Shown: positions 23,526-32,876 of the stretch, in pieces | Position numbering within the stretch: the stretch's first letter is position 1 | Layout: the number at the start of each line of letters is the position of its first letter | Source of the DNA: Mycobacteriaceae bacterium | Lineage (GTDB): Bacteria > Actinomycetota > Actinomycetes > Mycobacteriales > Mycobacteriaceae | DNA length: 64,000 nucleotides | NCBI GenBank assembly: GCA_019245755.1 | Contig: JAFARC010000018.1 | Span: 1-64,000, forward strand | Direction of reading: 5' to 3' | Translations under genes and position numbers: made by a program | The notes under the pieces: generated by a model | The model's database searches: none | The model's input: the letters and a program-made list of their open reading frames with translations, nothing else | Told to the model about the DNA's origin: nothing

Positions 23526-25154
23526 GTGCCGTGCCGTCGCCCAGCGCCGTCGCTCGTGTTCACCGCGATTGCGGCGACTGTAGTGCTGTTGCCGTGGGCG
23601 GTCGACGGCGTCCCCGGCGACAGCAAGCCACCCGCGGCGCCCACCCAGACCGAACTGTCCCAGCAGCCGCTGACCGGTGTGGGCGCCGGCGTCACGATCC
23701 GCGAGGTCAGCCAGCCCACGCCGTTTTCGATGGTCGCGCTCACCGCCGCCGACCTGACCGGCACGACAGCGCGGGTACGCGCCAAGCGGCCCGACGGATC
23801 GTGGGGGCCCTGGTACCGCGCCCACGCCGAGGAGTCCGGTGGTCCGTCAGACGGTGACCACGGCCCGCGCGGCACCGAGCCGGTCTTCGTCGGGAAAACG
23901 ACCAGCGTGCAGATCGCGATCAACCGGCCGACCACGTCTGCCGGCCCTCCTCCGCCCACCACTACGCCCGGGGACAGCAAGGCCGACCTGGGATACCTGC
24001 CCGCGACCGTGACGCAACCGTTCGGCCAGAACCTCAACGCGGTGCTGATCTCTCCACCGCAAGCTCCGGCCGACACCACGTGGTCACCGCCGACCGCCGT
24101 GCAGGCCCCCGGTCAACCGCCGAACATCATCTCCCGCGCCCAGTGGGGCGCCGACGAATCCATGCGGTGTGGAAACCCAGAGTATGACAACGGAATTCGG
24201 GCCGGCATTGTGCACCACACCGCCGGCAGCAACGACTATTCACCGCAGGACTCCGCCGAGATCATCCGCGCCATCTACGCCTACCACACCCGCACACTGG
24301 GCTGGTGCGACATCGGCTACAACGCGCTGGTCGACAAGTACGGGCAGGTTTTCGAGGGCCACTTCGGCGGCATCACCAAGCCGGTGCAGGGCACCCACAC
24401 CGGCGGCTTCAACAAGAACACCTGGGCAGTCGCGATGATCGGTGACTTCGACACGGTGCCGCCGACCCCGGAGCAAGTCCGCTCGGTCGGGCGGCTACTG
24501 GGGTGGCGGCTTGCGATGGACGGCGTCAACCCGAAGGGCACTGTGCAGTTGACCTCCGAGGGCGGCCCGTTCACCTTCTTCCCGGCGGGCGCGCGGCCGA
24601 CGCTGCCGACGATTTTCGCGCACCGCGACACCGGCAACACCGACTGCCCAGGCAACGCGGGTTATGCGGCGTTGCCCCAGATCCGTGACATCGCAGCCCG
24701 GTTCAACCAGCCGGTGGGACCTGCTGACCTCGCCGACACGTTGAAAGGCGGCGCGATCTACGACCGGTGGCAGGCCACCGGCGGTCCGAGCGGCCTGCTC
24801 GGCGCGCCGACGACGCCGGAGACCTCCGGCGAAGGGCACACCCGCTACGTTCGGTTCAACCATGGCGCGATCTACTGGTCACCCGAAACCGGCGCCGCCC
24901 CGGTACTCGGCGCGATCTACGACGCGTGGGCCGCGCAGGGCTTCGAGCGTGGCCCGCTCGGCCTGCCGACCAGCGGCGAGCTCCAGGAGCCCGAGTGGAT
25001 CGTGCAGAACTTCCAACACGGCACCCTGAACTTCGACCGGCAGAGTTCGGCCGTGCTGCGGGTCATCGACGGAGTAGCCCTGGAGTTGCCGCCGCCCTCA
25101 CCGGAGGGACCACCGGTTCAGCTGGAACGGTTCTCGGCCCCGGTGAAGCCGTAA
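23526..25154 (+). CDS. Secreted N-acetylmuramoyl-L-alanine amidase with LGFP repeats (Rv3811/csp homologue)
   Basis: The 542-residue protein has an N-terminal signal peptide (hydrophobic from about 9 to 27) and a Pro/Thr-rich N region. A peptidoglycan-recognition/amidase domain follows from IISRAQWGADESMR (about 198) to about 400. Zinc ligands are expected in GIVHHTAGSN and IFAHRDTGNTDCPG, and GWCDIGYN is the family core. C-terminal LGFP-type repeats (GPSGLLGAPTTPE, RGPLGLPTSGE) are modules that bind the mycobacterial wall. It should cut the bond between muramic acid and the stem peptide. Translation starts at GTG 23526. In M. tuberculosis a PE_PGRS gene follows; here it does not. Confidence 0.9.
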   Translation: MPCRRPAPSLVFTAIAATVVLLPWAVDGVPGDSKPPAAPTQTELSQQPLTGVGAGVTIREVSQPTPFSMVALTAADLTGTTARVRAKRPDGSWGPWYRAHAEESGGPSDGDHGPRGTEPVFVGKTTSVQIAINRPTTSAGPPPPTTTPGDSKADLGYLPATVTQPFGQNLNAVLISPPQAPADTTWSPPTAVQAPGQPPNIISRAQWGADESMRCGNPEYDNGIRAGIVHHTAGSNDYSPQDSAEIIRAIYAYHTRTLGWCDIGYNALVDKYGQVFEGHFGGITKPVQGTHTGGFNKNTWAVAMIGDFDTVPPTPEQVRSVGRLLGWRLAMDGVNPKGTVQLTSEGGPFTFFPAGARPTLPTIFAHRDTGNTDCPGNAGYAALPQIRDIAARFNQPVGPADLADTLKGGAIYDRWQATGGPSGLLGAPTTPETSGEGHTRYVRFNHGAIYWSPETGAAPVLGAIYDAWAAQGFERGPLGLPTSGELQEPEWIVQNFQHGTLNFDRQSSAVLRVIDGVALELPPPSPEGPPVQLERFSAPVKP

Positions 25155-25155
25155 C

Positions 25156-25971
25156 TCACAGCCACCAGCGTTCGAGCACCCGGGCCACGCCGTCGTCGGT
25201 GTTGGCCGCGGTGACTTCATTGGCCGCCGCCACCGCCTCGGGGTGGGCATTGCCCATCGCGACACCGTGCCCGGCCCACACCAGCAGCGGCACGTCATTG
25301 GGCATGTCACCGAACGCGACCACATCGTCGGCGGCGATGCCGAGCGGGCCCGCCACCTGCTGGACGCCGGTGGCCTTGCTGATGCCCCGCGGCACCACCT
25401 CGATCAGCCCGTTGTTCGTCGAGTAGGTGACGTCGCCGTCGACACCGATGTACCTGCGCAACTCGGCCGCCATGTCGGCGCTACGGGCGCCGGCCTTGCG
25501 AATCAGCAGTTTGACGGCGGGCGCGCTCAGCAGGTCGTCCAGCGACACCTCGGTGTTGTCCGGATTCAGCCAGGCATGCTCGTACCCGGGCGAGCTGACG
25601 AACTGCGGGGTGGCCGCGTCGTGGGCGCTCCTGCCGACCCTCTCGACAGCCAGGCCGGCCTCCGGGATGGCGCGCGCCGCCAACTCGGCGAGCTCACCGA
25701 GCACGTCGGGCGCCAGCGTGCGCGCTGAAACGATCCGATCGGTGTCCGGGTCGTACACGACCGCGCCGTTGGCGCACACCGCCATCGGGGCGAACCCAAG
25801 CGCGTCGACAACCGGTTTGATCCAGCGTGGCGGACGACCGGTCGCCAGCACGAACGCCACCCCCGAGGACACCGCGGCGCGCACCGCCGCTCGAGTGCGT
25901 TCGGTGACCGTCTCGTCGTCGGAGAGCAGCGTCCCGTCCACGTCACTGGCGATCATGGCGGGCAGACTCAT
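25156..25971 (-). CDS. HAD-superfamily Cof-type phosphatase (Rv3813c homologue)
   Basis: The 271-residue protein has the HAD motifs: ASDVDGTLL with the nucleophilic Asp near residue 10, LATGRP as motif II, a conserved Lys in KATGVQQVAG, and AFGDMPNDVPLL as motif IV. The large C2 cap typical of Cof/YidA sugar-phosphate phosphatases lies between motifs II and III. The substrate is unknown. The ATG at 25971 overlaps the end of a 35-bp tandem repeat. The 3' end meets the amidase gene stop with almost no gap. Confidence 0.88.
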   Translation of the reverse strand: MSLPAMIASDVDGTLLSDDETVTERTRAAVRAAVSSGVAFVLATGRPPRWIKPVVDALGFAPMAVCANGAVVYDPDTDRIVSARTLAPDVLGELAELAARAIPEAGLAVERVGRSAHDAATPQFVSSPGYEHAWLNPDNTEVSLDDLLSAPAVKLLIRKAGARSADMAAELRRYIGVDGDVTYSTNNGLIEVVPRGISKATGVQQVAGPLGIAADDVVAFGDMPNDVPLLVWAGHGVAMGNAHPEAVAAANEVTAANTDDGVARVLERWWL

Positions 25972-26040
25972 CCGCGCGATCCGCCTTCGCTTCTCGCTGA
26001 CCTCATCCGCGCGATCCGCCTTCGCTTCTCGCTGACCTCA
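25971..26040. repeat. Perfect 35-bp tandem duplication
   Basis: Two identical 35-base copies lie head to tail at 25971-26005 and 26006-26040. On the minus strand, the first base of the array is the first base of the HAD gene start codon, and the other end contains the stop codon of the upstream acyltransferase gene. The array therefore fills the whole spacer between these two genes. It looks like a recent replication-slippage duplication. Confidence 0.95.
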
Positions 26041-26787
26041 CGCGCGCTCCGCCCTTTTCCGGGCCCGCTCGGCCAACTCCGCCTCGTCGAGCACCTTGGC
26101 CTCCGCCGGCGTCGGCGCGCTACCGCCCATCCGGCGTGGCACCCAGTACGCGCCGCCCGGATGGGGATACTGCCGCTGCGCCTGATCCAGCAGGGCGGTC
26201 ATCGACTCCCGCAACACGGCGTTGGTGTGCTCGACGGAGTCGTCGGCATACAGCGGCGCTCCGACGTGCACGATCACCGGGATTTTGCTGCGACCCAGGT
26301 TTCTCGGATGGTCCTTGGTCCAGATCCGCTGCGCTCCCCACACGATGATCGGAACAATCGGCACGTTGGCCTCGCGCGCCATCCGCGCCGCACCGGATTT
26401 GAACTCCTTCAGTTCGAAGCTGCGGCTGATCGTCGCTTCCGGATAGACGCCGACCAGCTCGCCCGCCCTCAGCCGCTCGACCGCGACCGCGTATGACTGC
26501 GCCCCTGCGCGGCGGTTGACCGGGATCGATCCGGTGTGCCTGATCAGGTAACGGATGATCATTACCCGCTGCATCTCCTCTTTGATCATGAACCGCATCC
26601 GGCGGTGCCGATGATGAACCGCCAGCGCCGCCGGCAGCCAGTCGACATAGCTGGTGTGGTTGATCGCGGCCACCACGCCGCCGCGCTCGGCAATGTTTTC
26701 CAGCCCTTGGTAGGTGATTTTCGTCCCGGCCGCGGCGACGGTGATCTTGGCGAGGCTTTCCAGGGTTCGAAAGACCGGTTCGGCCAT
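26038..26787 (-). CDS. 1-acyl-sn-glycerol-3-phosphate acyltransferase family protein (Rv3814c homologue)
   Basis: The 249-residue protein has PlsC acyltransferase motifs: AINHTSYVDWLPA (motif I, NHxSxxD variant of HX4D), GSIPVNRR (II) and VGVYPEATISRS (III). A fourth block, IVPIIVWGAQRIW, is shared with its neighbour. It probably acylates lysophosphatidate or a related lipid at the membrane. ATG 26787 has GGGAG upstream; a longer frame is only the shadow of the preceding gene. It lies 5 bp after its paralogue, so the two form an operon. M. tuberculosis has three such genes here and this window has two. Confidence 0.88.
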   Translation of the reverse strand: MAEPVFRTLESLAKITVAAAGTKITYQGLENIAERGGVVAAINHTSYVDWLPAALAVHHRHRRMRFMIKEEMQRVMIIRYLIRHTGSIPVNRRAGAQSYAVAVERLRAGELVGVYPEATISRSFELKEFKSGAARMAREANVPIVPIIVWGAQRIWTKDHPRNLGRSKIPVIVHVGAPLYADDSVEHTNAVLRESMTALLDQAQRQYPHPGGAYWVPRRMGGSAPTPAEAKVLDEAELAERARKRAERA

Positions 26788-26792
26788 CGGCG

Positions 26793-27572
26793 TTACTCCC
26801 GTTGTCCGGCCTGCCCGGACTGTCTCTCGGCGCGGCGAGCGGCCTTCGCCGCCGCTTCGTCGGCATCCATTCGCGCAGCTTCGGCCAGTGTCGGGGCCCC
26901 GCCGCCGAGCCGGTGCGGCACCCAGTACTCGCCGGGGGGGTGCGGACCGTAGTCGTCCTGCACGCGTTCCAGCAGGTGCTGCATCCGGGAGTGCAACAAC
27001 GCGGTCAGCTCGGCGGCCGGCAATGTCGGCGGGATCGGCTCTCCGACGGCGACGCTGATGGGCACCTTGGGCCGGAAAATCTTCTTCGGGTGGTCCTTGG
27101 TCCAGATACGCTGAGCGCCCCAGACGATGTGCGGCACGATCGGCACACCGGCCTCGAGCGCCATCCGCGCCGCGCCCGACTTGAACTCCTTGATTTCGAA
27201 GCTGCGACTGATCGTGGCCTCGGGATAAACCCCGACGAGTTCTCCCGCCTTGAGCACCTCGCACGCCTTCGCGAAAGACTCCCCGCCGCTTGAGCGGTCC
27301 ACGGGGATATGGCGCAGACTCCGCATGATCGGCCCGGCGAGCTTGTGGTCGAACACTTCCTTTTTGGCCATGAACCGCACCTTGCGGCCGAGTCGCTGCC
27401 GGTAGGCCGGCAGTCCCGCGAACGTGAAGTCGAAGTAGCTGGTGTGGTTGATCGCGATGACGGCGCCAGCGGTGGCCGGTAGGTGCTCCACACCGGTGAC
27501 TTTGAATGTCAGGCCCTGTAGCCGCCAGACCAGGCGGGCGGTCTGGATCACAGTGGCGTAAACCGGTTCCAC
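26793..27572 (-). CDS. 1-acyl-sn-glycerol-3-phosphate acyltransferase family protein (Rv3815c homologue)
   Basis: The 259-residue paralogue of the next gene carries AINHTSYFDFTFAG, RHIPVDRSSG and VGVYPEATISRSFEIKEF, the three PlsC motifs, and the conserved IVPHIVWGAQRIWTKDHP. GTG 27572 gives the same start (EPVYATVI) as M. tuberculosis Rv3815c; a longer frame upstream is not supported. The C-terminal tail is Ala/Arg-rich. It is first of the acyltransferase pair and divergent from the Rieske-type gene. Confidence 0.88.
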   Translation of the reverse strand: MEPVYATVIQTARLVWRLQGLTFKVTGVEHLPATAGAVIAINHTSYFDFTFAGLPAYRQRLGRKVRFMAKKEVFDHKLAGPIMRSLRHIPVDRSSGGESFAKACEVLKAGELVGVYPEATISRSFEIKEFKSGAARMALEAGVPIVPHIVWGAQRIWTKDHPKKIFRPKVPISVAVGEPIPPTLPAAELTALLHSRMQHLLERVQDDYGPHPPGEYWVPHRLGGGAPTLAEAARMDADEAAAKAARRAERQSGQAGQRE

Positions 27573-27682
27573 ACCGTCGAGACTAGTGGCCGGGGCCGTC
27601 CGCCCGTGCCGAGAGGTTCTCCGGGCCGCTGACCGCGGTGCGCACGCGGATGCAGCCATCCCGTCCCGCTAAGCTCGGGCGG

Positions 27683-29233
27683 GTGCAGGTTACGAGCGTC
27701 GGGCATGCCGGTTTCCGTATCGACACCCATGCCGGGAGCATCCTGTGCGACCCGTGGGTGAACCCGGCGTACTTCGGCTCGTGGTTTCCGTTCCCCGACA
27801 ACAGCGCACTGGACTGGGACGCGCTCGGAGATTGCGACTACCTCTACGTGTCGCACCTACACCACGACCACTTCGACCCGCGAAATCTGCGCGAGCATGT
27901 CAACAAGGATGCGGTTGTGCTGCTGCCGGACTATCCGGTGCCGGATCTGCGGCGCGAGTTGGAGAACCTAGGCTTCCATCGGTTCTTCGAGACCACGGAT
28001 TCTGTCAAGCACCGTGTCAGCGGCCCCAAGGGTGAGCTTGATGTGATGATCATCGCGTTGCGGGCCCCGGCCGATGGCCCGATTGGTGACTCCGGGCTGG
28101 TGGTCGACGATTCAGAGACGGTGGCGTTCAACATGAACGACGCGCGTCCTGTCGACCTCGACGTAGTGCACGCCGATTTCGGCCAGGTCGACGTGCACAT
28201 GCTGCAGTACTCGGGCGCCATCTGGTATCCGATGGTCTACGAGATGCCGGAGCGCGCCAAGGCGGCGTTTGGCAAGCAGAAACGTCAGCGTCAGATGGAC
28301 CGCTGCCGGCAGTACATCGCTCAGATGGGCGCCAGCTGGGTCATCCCGTCCGCTGGGCCACCGTGTTTTCTGGACCCCCAATTGCGCGTCTTGAACGACG
28401 ATCACGGCGATCCGGCGAACATCTTCCCCGACCAGATGGTGTTTCTCGATGAGCTGCGCGCACACGGCCACGACGGCGGCCTGCTGATGATTCCCGGCTC
28501 GGCGGCGTCTTTTGTGGGCAGTTCGCTGCGGTCTTTGCGCCATCCAATGCCGGACGACCAGGTGGCGGCGATCTTCACCACCGGCAAGGCCGCCTACCTC
28601 GCCGATTACGCGCAGCGGATGGCGCCGCTGTTGGCCGCCGAGAAGGAGACCTGGGCACCGGCCGAGGGTGAGCCGCTGCTGGAGCCGTTGCGGGCGGTGT
28701 TCGAGCCGATCATGAGCCGAAGCGATCAGATCTGCGACGGCATCGGCTACCCGGTGGAATTGTGCCTCGGCCCCGAGACGGTGGTGCTGGATTTCCCGAA
28801 ACGTGCGGTGCGGGAGCCCGTTCCCGATGAGAAGTTCCGGTATGGTTTTGCGGTCGCACCGGAGCTGGTGCGCACGGTGTTGCGGGACCACGAGCCCGAC
28901 TGGGTGAACACGATCTTCCTGTCGACGAGGTTCCGGGCCTGGCGGGTCGGGGGCTACAACGAGTTTCTGTACACGTTTTTCAAGTGCCTGAGCGACGAGC
29001 GGATCGCATACGCCGACGGCTGGTTCGCCGAGGCGCATGACGACACCGCGTCGGTGGTGCTCGACGGGTGGGAGGTGCAGCGTCGCTGCCCGCACCTGAA
29101 GGCCGACCTGTCCAAGTTCGGTGTGGTGGAAGGCGCCACGCTGACCTGTAACCTGCATGGCTGGCAGTGGGATCTGCCCACCGGACGCTGCCTGACATCG
29201 CGGGGTCACGAGTTGCGGAGCGGGCGGGCATGA
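27683..29233 (+). CDS. Metallo-beta-lactamase fold protein with C-terminal Rieske domain (Rv3818 homologue)
   Basis: From GTG 27683 the protein has 516 residues, the same as I recall for M. tuberculosis Rv3818. The N-terminal half is an MBL fold with HLHHDH (His58, His60, Asp62, His63) and downstream metal-ligand candidates around MLQYSGAIWYP. The C-terminal 50 residues are a Rieske [2Fe-2S] site: RRCPHLKADL then TCNLHGWQWD, that is Cys-X-His and Cys-X2-His. The order resembles the CMP-sialic acid hydroxylase family in reverse, but the substrate is unknown. It presumably is a cytoplasmic oxygenase or hydrolase that takes electrons through the cluster. It overlaps the next gene by 4 bp. Confidence 0.88.
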   Translation: MQVTSVGHAGFRIDTHAGSILCDPWVNPAYFGSWFPFPDNSALDWDALGDCDYLYVSHLHHDHFDPRNLREHVNKDAVVLLPDYPVPDLRRELENLGFHRFFETTDSVKHRVSGPKGELDVMIIALRAPADGPIGDSGLVVDDSETVAFNMNDARPVDLDVVHADFGQVDVHMLQYSGAIWYPMVYEMPERAKAAFGKQKRQRQMDRCRQYIAQMGASWVIPSAGPPCFLDPQLRVLNDDHGDPANIFPDQMVFLDELRAHGHDGGLLMIPGSAASFVGSSLRSLRHPMPDDQVAAIFTTGKAAYLADYAQRMAPLLAAEKETWAPAEGEPLLEPLRAVFEPIMSRSDQICDGIGYPVELCLGPETVVLDFPKRAVREPVPDEKFRYGFAVAPELVRTVLRDHEPDWVNTIFLSTRFRAWRVGGYNEFLYTFFKCLSDERIAYADGWFAEAHDDTASVVLDGWEVQRRCPHLKADLSKFGVVEGATLTCNLHGWQWDLPTGRCLTSRGHELRSGRA

Positions 29234-29574
29234 CGACGCCCTACCTGCACTACGACGACGGCCTGGTCCAGCTGGATCGTGCTGCGATAACGTTGCGGCG
29301 CTACCACTTTCCGTCAGGCACGGCGAAGGTCATCCCATTGCGGTCGGTCCGCGGCTACCGCGTCAAGCCGCTGGGCCTGCTGGTTCAGCGGTTCCGGATC
29401 TGGGGCACCTCAGACCTGGTCCACTGGCTACCGCTGGACGGGCGCCGGCCGTTGAAGTCGACGCTGATCACGCTGGATGTGCCGGGTACCTGGCCGAAGC
29501 CGGCGTTCACGCCCTCGGATCCGGACCGATTCGTCGAAATGCTGGACTTGCTGCTGGACAACCGGTCCGGCTGA
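29230..29574 (+). CDS. Conserved hypothetical protein (Rv3819-like)
   Basis: This 114-residue protein starts at ATG 29230, overlapping the stop of the Rieske protein by 4 bp, so it is translationally coupled. It looks like a single small beta-rich domain: alternating hydrophobic strands (VIPLRSVRGYRVKPL, FRIWGTSDLVHWLPLD, STLITLDVPGT) and a final amphipathic helix (DRFVEMLDLLLD), a pattern like a PH or bacterial PH-like fold. No catalytic motif is seen. The coupling suggests that it works with the Rieske protein. Its 3' end faces serS with 6 bp between them. Confidence 0.8.
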   Translation: MTTPYLHYDDGLVQLDRAAITLRRYHFPSGTAKVIPLRSVRGYRVKPLGLLVQRFRIWGTSDLVHWLPLDGRRPLKSTLITLDVPGTWPKPAFTPSDPDRFVEMLDLLLDNRSG

Positions 29575-29580
29575 ATCCGC

Positions 29581-30831
29581 TCATTCGAGCACCTCTACAC
29601 CGACATACGGCACCAGCGCGTCGGGAACACGCACGCGTCCGTCGGGCTGCTGATGGTTCTCCAAGATCGCCACCAACCACCGTGTGGTGGCCAATGTGCC
29701 GTTCAGCGTGGCGGCCATCTGCGGCCTGCCGTTTTCATCGCGGTACCGGATCGACAGCCGGCGCGCCTGAAAGGTGGTGCAGTTGGACGTCGAGGTGAGC
29801 TCGCGATAGGCGTGCTGACTCGGGATCCACGCCTCGCAGTCGAATTTGCGCGCCGCCGAGGCACCAAGGTCACCTGCCGCGACGTCGATCACCCGATAGG
29901 GCACGTCGATCTTCGCCAGCATTTCGCGTTGCCAGCCGAGCAGGCGCTCATGTTCGGCCTCGGCGTCGGCGGGCCGGCAGTAGACGAACCCCTCCACCTT
30001 GTCGAACTGGTGCACCCGGATGATGCCGCGGGTGTCCTTGCCGTAGCTGCCGGCTTCCCGTCGGAAACACGACGACCACCCGGCGTATCGCAGTGGCCCG
30101 TCCGACAGGTCGATGATCTCCCCGGCGTGGTAGCCGGCGAGCGGGACTTCCGATGTCCCGACCAGGTAGAGGTCGTCCCCCTCCACCCGGTACACCTCTT
30201 CTGAATGTGCGCCCAAAAAGCCTGTGCCGGCCATGATCTCGGGCCGCACCAGTACGGGCGGGATCATCAGGGTGAACCCGTTGTCGACGGCCAGCGCCGC
30301 GGCGAGTTGCAACAGACCCAGCTGCAGGAGCGCACCGCGGCCGGTCAGGAAGTAAAACCGCGATCCCGAGACCTTGGCGCCGCGCTCCATGTCCAGCAGC
30401 CCCAGCGCTTCGCACAGCTCGAGGTGATCTTTCGGATTGGTGATGTCGCGTGGCGAGCCGACCGTGTCGAGCACGACGTAGTCGTCCTCTCCGCCGGCCG
30501 GGACGCCGTCGACGATGATGTTGGCGATCGCCATCTGCGCGGCCTGAAAGGCGGCCTCGGCGCTGGCTTGCTCGGCCTCGGCGTTTTTCACGTCGGCGGA
30601 CAGTTGCTTTGCGTGCTCCAGCAGCGCCGGCCGCTCCGCCGGCGTGGCGGAGCCGACTTTCCGGCTGGCCGCCTTTTGCTCCGCACGCAGCTTGTCGGCG
30701 GTGGAAATCGCCGCCCGCCGTGCGGCGTCGGCGTCCAACAGCGCATCGACCAGCTCTGGGTCCTCCCCGCGGGCACGCTGCGACGCCCGCACCGCGTCCG
30801 GGTGCTCCCGCAGCACCTTCAGGTCGATCAC
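29581..30831 (-). CDS. serS: Seryl-tRNA synthetase
   Basis: SerS charges tRNA-Ser. The 416-residue protein has the N-terminal coiled-coil arm (about 30-100, rich in Ala/Lys/Glu heptads) that grips the tRNA. The class II core follows: motif 2 in [24 protein letters not shown] and motif 3 in [17 protein letters not shown], with [13 protein letters not shown] between. I chose GTG 30831 ([14 protein letters not shown]), the standard family start. In M. tuberculosis the sulfolipid cluster lies between the preceding gene and serS; it is absent here. Confidence 0.96.
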   Translation of the reverse strand: MIDLKVLREHPDAVRASQRARGEDPELVDALLDADAARRAAISTADKLRAEQKAASRKVGSATPAERPALLEHAKQLSADVKNAEAEQASAEAAFQAAQMAIANIIVDGVPAGGEDDYVVLDTVGSPRDITNPKDHLELCEALGLLDMERGAKVSGSRFYFLTGRGALLQLGLLQLAAALAVDNGFTLMIPPVLVRPEIMAGTGFLGAHSEEVYRVEGDDLYLVGTSEVPLAGYHAGEIIDLSDGPLRYAGWSSCFRREAGSYGKDTRGIIRVHQFDKVEGFVYCRPADAEAEHERLLGWQREMLAKIDVPYRVIDVAAGDLGASAARKFDCEAWIPSQHAYRELTSTSNCTTFQARRLSIRYRDENGRPQMAATLNGTLATTRWLVAILENHQQPDGRVRVPDALVPYVGVEVLE

Positions 30832-30977
30832 GGCGGCAACCCTACTTTTGAACTGCCTTGGCTGGTTCTGCGACCCCGAACCGAGACAGCGCGAACTACG
30901 CTCCCGGGCACAACCCCATAACGTTACAACTGCATCACTTGTCGCACCGTTGGGCGCGCCTGTCACAATGGATCGCG

Positions 30978-32276
30978 ATGTCGATGGCACCTGAGCCCTG
31001 GTGGCGCAGCCTGCGGGCCACGCCGACCCAGCGTGCGCTGCTACTGACGGCGCTCGGCGGGCTGCTGATCGCCGGTATCACCACCGCCCTGCCCGCCGGG
31101 GCCGACAACACCAGCCCACTCGGACGGCTCGAGGCTAAAGCGGTGCCCACCACCGGCTCGCGAACCAGCGCCACGTTCAACAACGCCCACGCCGGCGACT
31201 GCCTGAACTGGCCGGACAAGTCACCCGATCAGGCCGGCATCGTCGACTGCAAAGACGATCACCGCTTTGAGGTTGCCGAATCGGTGGACATGCGCACCTT
31301 CCCGGGCAGCGAGTATGGGCCAGGCGCCGCGCCGCCGTCACCCGCGAGAATCCAGCAGATCAGCCAGGAGCAGTGTCAGGCGGCCGTGCGGCGCTATCTC
31401 GGTACGCACTACGACCCTGACAGCAAGTTCACGATCGGCATGCTGTGGTCAGGTGACAAGGCGTGGACGCAATCCGGGCAGCGCCGGATGCTGTGCGGTC
31501 TGGAGTTGCCCGGTGCCGATGATCAGCAGGTGGCGTTCAAGGGCAAGGTCGCCGACCTGGACCAGTCCAAGGTCTGGCCGGCGGGCACCTGCCTGGGCAT
31601 CGAGAACAGCACCAACCAGCCGACGGACATCCCGGTTGCCTGCAGCGCGCCGCACGCGATGGAGGTCACCGGCGCGGTCAACCTCGCCGAGAAGTTCCCC
31701 ACGGCGCTGCCCGCGGAAGCCGACCAGGACGCGTTCATCAAGGACAACTGCACGAAGATGACGGACGCCTATTTGGCGCCGGTTCAGCTGCGCACCACCA
31801 CGCTGACCCTGATCTACAACACGATTTCACTGCCCAGCTGGTCAGCCGGCAGCCATCAGGTGTCGTGCAGCATCGGCGCCACCCTGGGTAACGGCGGCTG
31901 GGCCACCCTCGTCGGGAGCGCCAGGGGCCTGCTGCTGATCAACGGGCAGACACCGATCCCCCCACCTGACATCCCACAGGACCGGCTGAACCTGCCGCCC
32001 ATCCCGCTGCCCACCGCGTCTCAAAGCACGCAGGGCCAACAGAGCCAGGCAGGAGCGTCGTCGACACCGACCGGCACCCAGCACATGCCGGGACAGCAGA
32101 ACAGCCCCGGGCCGGCCTCGGCATCTCAGCAGCCGTCGGCCACCCAACAGCCGGGCGACACCGCTGCGCCCGGTCAAGACACCGCACCGGCGCCGGGACA
32201 GGACGCCGGACCAGCGCCGGGATTCCCGCCGGGGCCACCGCCCGCCGAACCCGCACCTCCGCCGCCGGGACCCTAA
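30978..32276 (+). CDS. Membrane protein with septum-formation domain (Rv3835 homologue)
   Basis: The ATG at 30978 gives 432 residues. A short cytoplasmic start ([14 protein letters not shown]) precedes one transmembrane helix (about 18-38). A large extracytoplasmic part follows with two repeated units, each with a paired cysteine pattern (GDCLNWPD...[11 protein letters not shown] and GTCLGIENS...[11 protein letters not shown]), typical of the Septum_form family. The C-terminal 100 residues are Pro/Gln/Ser-rich and of low complexity. The function is uncertain. It is divergent from serS and lies 5 bp before a zincin gene, which probably shares its transcript. Confidence 0.85.
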   Translation: MSMAPEPWWRSLRATPTQRALLLTALGGLLIAGITTALPAGADNTSPLGRLEAKAVPTTGSRTSATFNNAHAGDCLNWPDKSPDQAGIVDCKDDHRFEVAESVDMRTFPGSEYGPGAAPPSPARIQQISQEQCQAAVRRYLGTHYDPDSKFTIGMLWSGDKAWTQSGQRRMLCGLELPGADDQQVAFKGKVADLDQSKVWPAGTCLGIENSTNQPTDIPVACSAPHAMEVTGAVNLAEKFPTALPAEADQDAFIKDNCTKMTDAYLAPVQLRTTTLTLIYNTISLPSWSAGSHQVSCSIGATLGNGGWATLVGSARGLLLINGQTPIPPPDIPQDRLNLPPIPLPTASQSTQGQQSQAGASSTPTGTQHMPGQQNSPGPASASQQPSATQQPGDTAAPGQDTAPAPGQDAGPAPGFPPGPPPAEPAPPPPGP

Positions 32277-32281
32277 CCGCC

Positions 32282-32632
32282 GTGGCCGTGCGGATGGGCC
32301 CGCAGCGGTTCGACGAGCTGGTGTCCGGCGCGCTCGACCTCATCCCGGATGAGCTGGCGGCCGCCATCGACAACGTCGTGGTGCTCGTGCAGCCGCGGCA
32401 CCCGGAAGACCCCGAGCTGCTCGGCCTCTACCACGGCATTGCGCTCACCGAGCGGGACTCGTCGTACGCCGGCTCGCTGCCCGACACGATCACGATCTAC
32501 CGTGACGCGCTGCTGGAGATCTGCGACAACGACGACGACGTGGTGGAGGAGGTCGCGATCACGGTGATTCACGAGATCGCCCACCACTTCGGGATCGACG
32601 ACGAACGCCTCCACGAGCTGGGTTGGGAATGA
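32282..32632 (+). CDS. Minimal zincin metallopeptidase family protein (Rv3836 homologue)
   Basis: The protein has 116 residues and the extended zinc motif HEIAHHFGIDDERLHELG (HExxHxxGxxD) near its C-terminus, typical of the small minimal zincin family (PF06262). GTG 32282 and ATG 32294 are both possible starts. It lacks a signal peptide, so it is cytoplasmic. No substrate is known. It follows the septum-formation-type gene after 5 bp. Confidence 0.85.
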   Translation: MAVRMGPQRFDELVSGALDLIPDELAAAIDNVVVLVQPRHPEDPELLGLYHGIALTERDSSYAGSLPDTITIYRDALLEICDNDDDVVEEVAITVIHEIAHHFGIDDERLHELGWE

Positions 32633-32680
32633 GCAGCGCGGCAATCACGAATTGTCCGCCGGCGGTGATATGAACACCAC

Positions 32681-32872
32681 ATGAGTTTGCAGTGCCGTGA
32701 TTGCCGTGACGGCTGGGAGCACTGCCACGGCACGGTGATCCAGCACCCGCAGCGCCGTTCGGAGTGCACCCAGGACGACTGCGACAGCCCCGATCGCATA
32801 CCGCACACCTTCAGCATCGACTGCGCGGCGGTGGGCTGTCGCTGCGGTCAATCCGCGGCATTGGCGATGTGA
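32681..32872 (+). CDS. Small cysteine-rich protein
   Basis: The 63-residue frame has eight cysteines (positions 5, 8, 15, 29, 34, 48, 53, 55) and several histidines, including CRDC near the start and CRC near the end. This spacing suggests one or two zinc-binding ribbons. The ribosome binding site is weak, but the regular metal-ligand pattern and codon use suggest a real gene. It lies on the plus strand, 48 bp after the zincin gene and 4 bp before the convergent phosphoglycerate mutase-like gene. No function is assigned. Confidence 0.55.
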   Translation: MSLQCRDCRDGWEHCHGTVIQHPQRRSECTQDDCDSPDRIPHTFSIDCAAVGCRCGQSAALAM

Positions 32873-32876
32873 CGGC

